DNA of 64,000 nucleotides from Dryomyza anilis (Eukaryota > Arthropoda > Insecta > Diptera > Dryomyzidae). This document shows, in pieces, positions 22,718-33,556 of the stretch. The stretch covers positions 49,506,670 to 49,570,669 of the forward strand of contig OX638133.1 in the NCBI GenBank assembly GCA_951804985.1, in the 5' to 3' direction. The notes below the pieces were generated by a model, which worked only from the letters and a program-made list of their open reading frames with translations, searched no databases and was not told the origin of the DNA. Both the position numbers and the translations under genes were made by a program. Numbering within the stretch: position 1 is the stretch's first letter; the number at the start of each line of letters is the position of its first letter.

Positions 22718-23578
22718 CACTCAGAAGAAAATGTACCATTAAGTGCTTTATGGTACGACCATTGATCTTATGGTTCATGTATTAATAGTTTTTTCTTTTT
22801 AAATCAAAAGTTTTCTAATTAATTCAATAGTATTTGAAAAGTTAAGTACCATAAATTTAAATATTTCAATATTATTATTTTAAATAGAATAAATACTGTT
22901 GTTTTAATGGTTTCCTCCTATAATTATAAACGTGGTGTAAAAAAACATAAAAACGATTAAAAACATGTTCGTTTTGTACGTCATTCTGCGTGTTTACTCA
23001 AAATGATCGCATGTATTTTTTTGTAATAATCCACATTATTAAACGCGACATTGGTAAGGACTCAATGTATTAAATGTAAATAAATTATATTTTTATTTAT
23101 TACAGAAAATAAATAATACATTGAACTTCTATTATGACAACGGACTCGAAAATAACTGCAGACTCAAGTACTACAATCAATTATTGGAAACCAAAGCAAA
23201 CATTATATGTGTTATAACCTTTTGCAGCAAGAAGTGTATTTTTATGTGTGTGTTGTTAAAATGAATATCAATTTCGACATTTAAATAAAATAAATTAGAC
23301 AATAAATTAACAAAAATACATTTTTGTTTTAATAAATTATTAGGAAAATGTAATACGACTATACCATAAAATTAATAATACGTATCATTAAATTTGTATA
23401 GGTCTTTCTTATTGTAATTAAAATATCACATTATAAAATTTATGGTACAACCACACATTGTATTAACAGTTTCAATATTACTGAGCTAATGGGAGCATCC
23501 TATTGACCAATTTTAATGGTATAAATTATTGTTTTTCTATTGAAATACTATCAATTTACTATGATTTTTTTCTGAGTG
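22718..23578. mobile_element. 861-bp TIR element, ends CACTCAGAA, TA target duplication
   Basis: Left CACTCAGAAGAAAAT, right (reverse complement) CACTCAGAAAAAAATC, flanked by TA at 22716-22717 and 23579-23580: Tc1/mariner-type. The right 250 bases (TTTAATGGTATAAATTATTG, GGGAGCATCCTATTGA, TGGTACAACCACACATTGTA) recur in reverse at 32427-32639. No transposase frame. Confidence 0.8.
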
Positions 23579-23699
23579 TACATCTGCGTAACGTGCACAC
23601 AAAGAAATAATTGCTTGGCGTGCAGTTGTTTCAACGAATATTCATTTGCATCTACCAAATTTAGTCAGCCTCAACTGAAATGCATTTGTGCTAAACAAT

Positions 23700-24135
23700 A
23701 GTATCCCAGGCAGAAATTGCCAGACTGGAACAAATGGCCCAGTACTGGCACACTACTGGTTGCCGATGCTAGGCATTCAGTCCTGGCGCAATACTGGCAC
23801 AAAGCTGGTTTACAACAGGCATACTACTGGGTCCATCTTCAATCCAATGTCGGGCCGTATTTACTGCCAGCGCTACGTCAGTACTCACCCAGTATAGGTT
23901 GCCCATTCTGGCAACGTAATGCTGGCGTAGTACTGGCACAACGCTAGTTTACAACTGGCGTACTACTGGGCCCGTCTTCAAGCCAATGTCGGGCCGTATT
24001 TATAGCCAGCGCTTCGCCAGTACTCGCCCAGTAGATGTTACCAAATCTGGCAATATAATACTGGCGCACTGGTTTCCTACTGGTATATCCCTGCGTCCGT
24101 AGTCAACCCAATTCCGGGTCTTACCTGAAATTTTG
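23700..24135. repeat. CCAGTACTGGCAC-rich tandem repeat
   Basis: Two to three units of roughly 175-180 bp sharing CTGGCACA(A/C), GTACTACTGGG(C/T)CC, CAATGTCGGGCCGTATTTA and CCAGTACTC(G/A)CCCAGTA. It begins ATCCCAGGCAGAAATT; the similar array at 31085-31390 ends in the reverse complement of ATCCCAGGTAGAAATT, so the two are related and opposite. Short open frames on both strands are by-products of the repeat. Confidence 0.7.
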
Positions 24136-24692
24136 TGCGTCTCACGAAACAATCACAGAGTGTGGGTGAATATGTGTAGGGTATACGCGAGTGTAGGAAT
24201 GAGTCTCATATCGTGCGTGCGCATGAGTGTGGTCTTTATGCGAGCGATATGAACTCACTGCATGGTATGAAACTTGCACCAAAATGGAAATCGTTATAAG
24301 GAAATGCGGAATCGGGACGTGAGACTCATATATGATTATAAAATGCGTCGCACGGAGTGCTATTTAAATGAAGGAAATACAAACTTGGGTGCAACATTTT
24401 TTTTGGAAATGAAAATTTGGCATTTGAAAATGTATTTTGTGACTTTTCGTTCTACAACGACGATATGAATTTTAAATTTAATAAAAACACTTTGCTCAAA
24501 AAAATTTTTTTTTTAGGCTAAGCAATTTTAATTTTGAAGTTTGTTTATTTATTATATGTATTTTAGTTGTAGTGTATCATATTTTTTTTCTGAAAAAACC
24601 GAGAAGCGATCATGAGGTGTTAGAGTAAGTACCATTAGTAAATTTAAACTGTTGAACAACAATTAACAAATTCAATTGTATGTTAAGACGCG
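24136..24692. other. Upstream region of the coiled-coil gene, nothing recognised
   Basis: AT-rich and unique-looking. It holds no clear TATA box or transposon end; small frames here (24274-24468) look like chance. Confidence 0.4.
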
Positions 24693-24847
24693 ATGAACTG
24701 GTACAGCGGCATCAGGCGAGTGACATCAACATCTGCAACAAATGGTCTATTGGAATACAACGAATCGGATGTTGCTAATCTGACGCAAAATGCTGAAGTA
24801 TTTGATCGCGAAGAGCAAATATATGCGTCGCTTTTGGAACAAATGTG
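24693..24847 (+). CDS. Coiled-coil protein, coding exon 1
   Basis: ATG at 24693 opens MNWYSGIRRVTSTSATNGLL, then EYNESDVANL and EVFDREEQIYASLLEQM, 51 codons plus two bases. Donor GTAAAT at 24848. The frame continues into exon 2 after a 62-bp intron whose acceptor is TGTTTTGCAG. Codon use is less AT-biased than the surroundings, supporting a real gene. No family recognised; the N-terminal peptide before a long coiled coil is seen in several Golgi and centrosome proteins, which is only a loose analogy. Confidence 0.75.
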
Positions 24848-24909
24848 GTAAATGCAAAATGTTTCACAGTCTCATGCGGTTGATATATAACCGAATGTAT
24901 GTTTTGCAG

Positions 24910-25071
24910 CTCTACCAAAAATAACATCAACATAGAGCTCTTGACGCTGGACGAAAACATTAACGAGCTGCTCAACACGGAGAAACATTTGATGGGCAAA
25001 TGCCAGGAGAAGGCCAAACAGCTGGAGAAGTTGCAGAAGGATAACAGTCGGCTGTGCGCCGAGTCCAAGGA
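24910..25071 (+). CDS. Coiled-coil protein, coding exon 2 (3' end uncertain)
   Basis: Completes the split Cys codon and encodes CSTKNNINIELLTLDENINE, LLNTEKHLMGKCQEKAKQ and LEKLQKDNSRLCAESK, a heptad-bearing helix rich in Leu, Lys and Glu. The only in-frame donor before the stop at 25112 is a weak GTACCT at 25072; if unused, the frame ends YLYQNDFILLSTY. The rest of the gene presumably lies beyond the AT satellite at 25155-30888; I found no further exon of it in the window. Confidence 0.7.
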
Positions 25072-25154
25072 GTACCTTTACCAAAATGATTTTATACTTT
25101 TATCTACATATTAATATTGAGTAAAGTGCGACTCGTTCTTGCAGTACAGTATAA

Positions 25155-28100
25155 AATATAAAATATAAATTATAAAATATAAAATATAAAATATAAAATA
25201 TAAAATATAAAATATAAAATATAAAATATAAAATATAAAATATAAAATATAAAATATAAAATATAAAATATAAAATATAAAATATAAAATATAAAATATA
25301 AAATATAAAATATAAAATATAAAATATAAAATATAAAATATAAAATATAAAATATAAAATATAAAATATAAAATATAAAATATAAAATATAAAATATAAA
25401 ATATAAAATATAAAATATAAAATATAAAATATAAAATATAAAATATAAAATATAAAATATAAAATATAAAATATAAAATATAAAATATAAAATATAAAAT
25501 ATAAAATATAAAATATAAAATATAAAATATAAAATATAAAATATAAAATATAAAATATAAAATATAAAATATAAAATATAAAATATAAAATATAAAATAT
25601 AAAATATAAAATATAAAATATAAAATATAAAATATAAAATATAAAATATAAAATATAAAATATAAAATATAAAATATAAAATATAAAATATAAAATATAA
25701 AATATAAAATATAAAATATAAAATATAAAATATAAAATATAAAATATAAAATATAAAATATAAAATATAAAATATAAAATATAAAATATAAAATATAAAA
25801 TATAAAATATAAAATATAAAATATAAAATATAAAATATAAAATATAAAATATAAAATATAAAATATAAAATATAAAATATAAAATATAAAATATAAAATA
25901 TAAAATATAAAATATAAAATATAAAATATAAAATATAAAATATAAAATATAAAATATAAAATATAAAATATAAAATATAAAATATAAAATATAAAATATA
26001 AAATATAAAATATAAAATATAAAATATAAAATATAAAATATAAAATATAAAATATAAAATATAAAATATAAAATATAAAATATAAAATATAAAATATAAA
26101 ATATAAAATATAAAATATAAAATATAAAATATAAAATATAAAATATAAAATATAAAATAGAAAATAGAAAATATAAAATATAAAATATAAAATATAAAAT
26201 ATAAAATATAAAATATAAAATATAAAATATAAAATATAAAATATAAAATATAAAATATAAAATATAAAATATAAAATATAAAATATAAAATATAAAATAT
26301 AAAATATAAAATATAAAATATAAAATATAAAATATAAAATATAAAATATAAAATATAAAATATAAAATATAAAATATAAAATATAAAATATAAAATATAA
26401 AATATAAAATATAAAATATAAAATATAAAATATAAAATATAAAATATAAAATATAAAATATAAAATATAAAATATAAAATATAAAATATAAAATATAAAA
26501 TATAAAATATAAAATATAAAATATAAAATATAAAATATAAAATATAAAATATAAAATATAAAATATAAAATATAAAATATAAAATATAAAATATAAAATA
26601 TAAAATATAAAATATAAAATATAAAATATAAAATATAAAATATAAAATATAAAATATAAAATATAAAATATAAAATATAAAATATAAAATATAAAATATA
26701 AAATATAAAATATAAAATATAAAATATAAAATATAAAATATAAAATATAAAATATAAAATATAAAATATAAAATATAAAATATAAAATATAAAATATAAA
26801 ATATAAAATATAAAATATAAAATATAAAATATAAAATATAAAAAAAATATAAAATATAAAATATAAAATATAAAATATAAAATATAAAATATAAAATATA
26901 AAATATAAAATATAAAATATAAAATATAAAATAGAAAATAGAAAATATAAAATATAAAATATAAAATATAAAATATAAAATATAAAATATAAAATATAAA
27001 ATATAAAATATAAAATATAAAATATAAAATATAAAATATAAAATATAAAATATAAAATATAAAATATAAAATATAAAATATAAAATATAAAATATAAAAT
27101 ATAAAATATAAAATATAAAATATAAAATATAAAATATAAAATATAAAATATAAAATATAAAATATAAAATATAAAATATAAAATATAAAATATAAAATAT
27201 AAAATATAAAATATAAAATATAAAATATAAAATATAAAATATAAAATATAAAATATAAAATATAAAATATAAAATATAAAATATAAAATATAAAATATAA
27301 AATATAAAATATAAAATATAAAATATAAAATATAAAATATAAAATATAAAATATAAAATATAAAATATAAAATATAAAATATAAAATATAAAATATAAAA
27401 TATAAAATATAAAATATAAAATATAAAATATAAAATATAAAATATAAAATATAAAATATAAAATATAAAATATAAAATATAAAATATAAAATATAAAATA
27501 TAAAATATAAAATATAAAATATAAAATATAAAATATAAAATATAAAATATAAAATATAAAATATAAAATATAAAATATAAAATATAAAATATAAAATATA
27601 AAATATAAAATATAAAATATAAAATATAAAATATAAAATATAAAATATAAAATATAAAATATAAAATATAAAATATAAAATATAAAATATAAAATATAAA
27701 ATATAAAATATAAAATATAAAATATAAAATATAAAATATAAAATATAAAATATAAAATATAAAATATAAAATATAAAATATAAAATATAAAATATAAAAT
27801 ATAAAATATAAAATATAAAATATAAAATATAAAATATAAAATATAAAATATAAAATATAAAATATAAAATATAAAATATAAAATATAAAATATAAAATAT
27901 AAAATATAAAATATAAAATATAAAATATAAAATATAAAATATAAAATATAAAATATAAAATATAAAATATAAAATATAAAATATAAAATATAAAATATAA
28001 AATATAAAATATAAAATATAAAATATAAAATATAAAATATAAAATATAAAATATAAAATATAAAATATAAAATATAAAATATAAAATATAAAATATAAAA

Positions 28101-30888
28101 TATAAAATATAAAATATAAAATATAAAATATAAAATATAAAATATAAAATATAAAATATAAAATATAAAATATAAAATATAAAATATAAAATATAAAATA
28201 TAAAATATAAAATATAAAATATAAAATATAAAATATAAAATATAAAATATAAAATATAAAATATAAAATATAAAATATAAAATATAAAATATAAAATATA
28301 AAATATAAAATATAAAATATAAAATATAAAATATAAAATATAAAATATAAAATATAAAATATAAAATATAAAATATAAAATATAAAATATAAAATATAAA
28401 ATATAAAATATAAAATATAAAATATAAAATATAAAATATAAAATATAAAATATAAAATATAAAATATAAAATATAAAATATAAAATATAAAATATAAAAT
28501 ATAAAATATAAAATATAAAATATAAAATATAAAATATAAAATATAAAATATAAAATATAAAATATAAAATATAAAATATAAAATATAAAATATAAAATAT
28601 AAAATATAAAATATAAAATATAAAATATAAAATATAAAATATAAAATATAAAATATAAAATATAAAATATAAAATATAAAATATAAAATATAAAATATAA
28701 AATATAAAATATAAAATATAAAATATAAAATATAAAATATAAAATATAAAATATAAAATATAAAATATAAAATATAAAATATAAAATATAAAATATAAAA
28801 TATAAAATATAAAATATAAAATATAAAATATAAAATATAAAATATAAAATATAAAATATAAAATATAAAATATAAAATATAAAATATAAAATATAAAATA
28901 TAAAATATAAAATATAAAATATAAAATATAAAATATAAAATATAAAATATAAAATATAAAATATAAAATATAAAATATAAAATATAAAATATAAAATATA
29001 AAATATAAAATATAAAATATAAAATATAAAATATAAAATATAAAATATAAAATATAAAATATAAAATATAAAATATAAAATATAAAATATAAAATATAAA
29101 ATATAAAATATAAAATATAAAATATAAAATATAAAATATAAAATATAAAATATAAAATATAAAATATAAAATATAAAATATAAAATATAAAATATAAAAT
29201 ATAAAATATAAAATATAAAATATAAAATATAAAATATAAAATATAAAATATAAAATATAAAATATAAAATATAAAATATAAAATATAAAATATAAAATAT
29301 AAAATATAAAATATAAAATATAAAATATAAAATATAAAATATAAAATATAAAATATAAAATATAAAATATAAAAGATAAAATATAAAATATAAAATATAA
29401 AATATAAAATATAAAATATAAAATATAAAATATAAAATATAAAATATAAAATATAAAATATAAAATATAAAATATAAAATATAAAAAAAATATAAAATAT
29501 AAAATATAAAATATAAAATATAAAATATAAAATATAAAATATAAAATATAAAATATAAAATATAAAATATAAAATAGAAAATAGAAAATAGAAAATAGAA
29601 AATAGAAAATATAAAATATAAAATATAAAATATAAAATATAAAATATAAAATATAAAATATAAAATATAAAATATAAAATATAAAATATAAAATATAAAA
29701 TATAAAATATAAAATATAAAATATAAAATATAAAATATAAAATATAAAATATAAAATATAAAATATAAAATATAAAATATAAAATATAAAATATAAAATA
29801 TAAAATATAAAATATAAAATATAAAATATAAAATATAAAATATAAAATATAAAATATAAAATATAAAATATAAAATATAAAATATAAAATATAAAATATA
29901 AAATATAAAATATAAAATATAAAATATAAAATATAAAATATAAAATATAAAATATAAAATATAAAATATAAAATATAAAATATAAAATATAAAATATAAA
30001 ATATAAAATATAAAATATAAAATATAAAATATAAAATATAAAATATAAAATATAAAATATAAAATATAAAATATAAAATATAAAATATAAAATATAAAAT
30101 ATAAAATATAAAATATAAAATATAAAATATAAAATATAAAATATAAAATATAAAATATAAAATATAAAATATAAAATATAAAATATAAAATATAAAATAT
30201 AAAATATAAAATATAAAATATAAAATATAAAATATAAAATATAAAATATAAAATATAAAATATAAAATATAAAATATAAAATATAAAATATAAAATATAA
30301 AATATAAAATATAAAATATAAAATATAAAATATAAAATATAAAATATAAAATATAAAATATAAAATATAAAATATAAAATATAAAATATAAAATATAAAA
30401 TATAAAATATAAAATATAAAATATAAAATATAAAATATAAAATATAAAATATAAAATATAAAATATAAAATATAAAATATAAAATATAAAATATAAAATA
30501 TAAAATATAAAATATAAAATATAAAATATAAAATATAAAATATAAAATATAAAATATAAAATATAAAATATAAAATATAAAATATAAAATATAAAATATA
30601 AAATATAAAATATAAAATATAAAATATAAAATATAAAATATAAAATATAAAATATAAAATATAAAATATAAAATATAAAATATAAAATATAAAATATAAA
30701 ATATAAAATATAAAATATAAAATATAAAATATAAAATATAAAATATAAAATATAAAATATAAAATATAAAATATAAAATATAAAATATAAAATATAAAAT
30801 ATAAAATATAAAATATAAAATATAAAATATAAAATATAAAATATAAAATATAAAATATAAAATATAAAATATAAAATATAAAATAATA
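25155..30888. repeat. 5.7-kb heptanucleotide (AAAATAT)n satellite array
   Basis: About 800 copies of a 7-bp unit. Variant patches stand out: TAG-bearing units near 26157-26168, 26932-26945 and 29575-29608, longer A-runs near 26840 and 29484, and GATAAAA at 29374. The minus strand of this unit has no stop in any frame, so three spurious frames of over 1900 codons arise. Probably within intron 2 of the coiled-coil gene. Confidence 0.98.
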
Positions 30889-31080
30889 TAAATACAAACA
30901 TATAATAAACACAATTTGTTATATAAAATTATTTATTACGTTGTTATTAACATTTGTTTTTTATACCCTACATCTATGTTTTTTTTTATACTAAATTAAT
31001 TAAAGAAACATATTAAAAAATTTTCAAGATATATTAAATGTTTTAAATAATGTTTAGATTTCGATTAGGTATAACTATGG
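30889..31080. other. Short AT-rich unique stretch
   Basis: Joins the heptamer array to the CAGTACTGG repeat. Nothing recognised. Confidence 0.4.
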
Positions 31081-31084
31081 GCCA

Positions 31085-31390
31085 ACACTGGCATTAGAGT
31101 TTGGCAGCGTTGTGCCAGTACTGGTAGAAAAATTGGGCCCAGCTCCCGCCGGCACTATCATTCCGACTCTGGCACAGTACTGGCGAATAACGGGACCAGT
31201 AGTGGCATTAGTGTTTGCCAGCGTTGTGCCAGTACTGGTAGAACAATTGGGCCCAGCTCCTGCCTACGTTATCATTTCGACGCTGGCACAGTACTGGCGA
31301 ACAACGGGGCCAGTATTGGATGCCAGCATTGGCAATACTGGCGCCAGTACTGCGCCAACGCTGGCCCAGTTGTTAATTTCTACCTGGGAT
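31085..31390. repeat. CCAGTACTGG-rich tandem repeat, second array
   Basis: Two units of about 120 bp: TTTG(G/C)CAGCGTTGTGCCAGT, AATTGGGCCCAGCTCC, CTGGCACAGTACTGGCGAA, then a compressed third with GGCAATACTGGCGCCAGTAC. Ends with AATTTCTACCTGGGAT, the reverse complement of the start of the array at 23700. The plus-strand 95-codon frame is a repeat by-product. Confidence 0.75.
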
Positions 31391-31843
31391 GAAGCGTAAC
31401 CAATTATTAGTTGAAGCAACTGCAACATTGATTGGAGAAACAAACTTTTGATCCATTTTCTATTTTTTTTATTTCCATTGCTACGGCAACTGAATTCAAA
31501 ATGAGACGTAACCAATATTTATTTGACTTAACAGATAATTATATAACATTAAGTTGTAGCAACCAATATTTATTAGATTCAACTGCGAAATCAGCTGTCT
31601 TGTATAAAAGCGATGCCAAAGCAGGACAACACCAGTCGCGCTAGCTTTAGATTTTTCACTCGTTTTGTTTTGTGCTGCGGACAGCGCGTGCCACGTGTAA
31701 AACAAAATTTGGAATTGTTTTAAGGCTTTATCGTTGTTACTGTTCGGTTTTTTCATGCTCAAATATACTTTCTTCAACAAGAGGCATACTATTCTACGGA
31801 GTTTTTGCGATTTTGTTTCTATATGTTGTATTTCTATATGCAG

Positions 31844-31966
31844 CCCTAGCGCTCCAACGCGTTGCAAACACGAAGTCAGCAGCACAACGAATCGTCGGCA
31901 ATATTTGATCTCAGGAACGCTGTTGTGACGCTGACTTCGTCTTTGCAACATGTTGGAGCGCTAGGG
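31844..31966. repeat. 123-bp inverted-repeat hairpin with ~37-bp arms
   Basis: Left arm CCCTAGCGCTCCAACGCGTT... and right arm, reverse-complemented, CCCTAGCGCTCCAACATGTT..., continuing GCAAA(C/G)ACGAAGTCAGC with few mismatches; the loop is about 45 bases. It is GC-richer than its neighbours. A miniature TIR element or a structured RNA precursor; no target duplication is clear. Confidence 0.75.
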
Positions 31967-32090
31967 CGAGGTAAAATGGCCGATTTCTTATAATAAAATT
32001 GGCTACCACAACTAAACAAATTGGTTGTGTCAATTGTATTCATTAGTTGTGTGAACTGATACGCGGTGTTGCAACAACTGTATCAACCGA

Positions 32091-32327
32091 ATGTTTACAG
32101 AACTAAGTAAATCGGTTGGCAAAAAGAGACGGTTGCCCCAACTGATTCGTTCTTTGGGTGTGGCTACTTCAGCCAATGGACGAGACACTGTGCGGAGCGT
32201 AACCAAAATAAGGCGGCCTTTCAAAAAGCCCAAATGGGACTCGATGTACCGGTCCGACTACGGCTTTTCCAGATTAGCTGCGGTGGTCGCCACGTTGGTT
32301 AATTGTAATTATTTGTATGTATTATAA
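32091..32327 (+). CDS. Small ORF, 78 codons, followed by a poly(A) signal
   Basis: Reads MFTELSKSVGKKRRLPQLIR, GVATSANGRDTVRSVTKIRR, PFKKPKWDSMYRSDYGFS. It is basic, with codon composition unlike the AT-rich flanks, and ends at TAAATAAAAAG (AATAAA near 32326). Not recognised. It could be a captured host exon or the end of a pseudogene; the first part may not be coding. Confidence 0.3.
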   Translation: MFTELSKSVGKKRRLPQLIRSLGVATSANGRDTVRSVTKIRRPFKKPKWDSMYRSDYGFSRLAAVVATLVNCNYLYVL

Positions 32328-32426
32328 ATAAAAAGTACATATACATTTATTCCTATTTTTTTAATTTTCGGATAAGAATATTCATTTAAATGTCAATAAA
32401 TGCAATGTGTTAGTTTTAACTACATA

Positions 32427-32984
32427 CACCCAGAAAAAAATCATGGTAAATTGATAGTATTTCAATAAAAAAACAATAATTTATACCATTAAAATTTTTC
32501 AATAGGATGCTCCCATTAGTTCAGTAATATTGAAACTGTTCATACAATGTGTGGTTGTACCATAAATTTTATAATGTGATATTTTAATTACAATAAGAAA
32601 GACCTATACAAATTTAATGATACGTATTATTAATTTTATCGTAGCCGCGGTAGCTCAGTGGTTAGTGCGTTGGACTACGAGTCGAAAGGTCCCCGGTTCA
32701 AGCCTGGACTGGGGCTAACAACATCTTTTCATAGAAACATTTTTCTATACCGCGCTACCTCTCGTCAGTAAATGGCAAACCTACGAGAGTAAAACCTTTG
32801 CCTATGAAAAAGCTCTCACCCGCCGTTCGGATTCGGCAATAAACTGTAGGTCCCACCACTTTGAGTACAAATATAACACGCACAGCTCAAAATGGTGAGA
32901 GAGCTCGGCCGAAGTTCTGTACAGGACTGTAGCGCCAAACTATTATATTATTATATTATTATTAATTTTATGGTATAGTCGTAT
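32427..32984. mobile_element. Second copy of the CACTCAG TIR element, truncated
   Basis: Starts TA-CACCCAGAAAAAAATCATGG and runs opposite to 22718-23578, sharing its right-end sequence for over 200 bases. It is split by the SINE at 32640-32957 and ends at GGTATAGTCGTAT, where the gypsy-type element begins. The expected continuation is absent beyond that element, so this copy was already truncated. Confidence 0.75.
32640..32957 (+). mobile_element. tRNA-derived SINE, 318 bp, with 14-bp target duplication
   Basis: The head at 32644-32718 folds roughly as a tRNA: GCCGCGG, box A TAGCTCAGTGG, anticodon loop CTACGAG (ACG, Arg type), box B GGTTCAAGCC. Several stem mismatches argue against a working tRNA. 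An unrelated body follows, ending in an ATT-rich tail. ATTATTAATTTTAT flanks it at 32626-32639 and 32958-32971. Boxes A and B would drive RNA polymerase III. A truncated relative lies at 6090-6232. Confidence 0.88.
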
Positions 32985-33538
32985 TGTTGTAATTAAAATG
33001 TCCGTTGCTTAGGCGTGAAGCCAAATGTCGCAACGTTCCTTTTATAATTACCCATGATGTCCTACCAGAGAATGTCCAACGTCGAAGTTCCATTTTTATT
33101 AACCGAAATAATTCAAACAAGTCTTTTCTTTTAAGACATACTTTTATTTACTCTAAAGTTATATTTTAATATTAACATTATTGTCTACTACTGAACTACT
33201 GATTTACCACTAACTTAAAATCTCACTTAAACTATTATAAGAAGGCATGTTTCAAATCTAAATGTTCCGGCAGAGTGCCGTGCGCAAATTCCACTCACTA
33301 TTTGCTTCCGTAAGGGAAAAGGCCCTTAGCCAATCATGCTGCTGCTGGTATTACCCAGCTTCGCTCATACTGTTGCTAGTTCATTGGCTTGCTTGACTAT
33401 GACACATATGTCCTACGTTGCACTTTACTGCAACGTAACGATAACTGCATGAAATAGTCATCGCGTAAATAGGTCACGATACGTTTATAATATCAACGTA
33501 TAGTGACTTACCAAAACACACTATGTTGACTTACAACA
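32985..33538 (-). repeat. 3' LTR of the gypsy-type element
   Basis: 554 bp, nearly identical to 41355-41908. The polypurine tract abuts it at 33539-33556. Confidence 0.95.
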
Positions 33539-33556
33539 TACCTCCACCCTTATTTT

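Noticed and set aside
25100..30914. Three overlapping minus-strand frames of over 1900 codons (ILYFIFY repeats)
   Set aside because: They are the three readings of a 7-bp repeat that has no stop on that strand. Equal openness in all frames shows it is not coding.
31112..31399. 95-codon ORF as a gene
   Set aside because: It follows the CCAGTACTGG tandem repeat; the peptide repeats with the DNA unit.
32644..32718. Functional tRNA-Arg(ACG) gene
   Set aside because: Acceptor and T stems have mismatches, a SINE body and ATT-rich tail follow, and a 14-bp duplication surrounds the whole.
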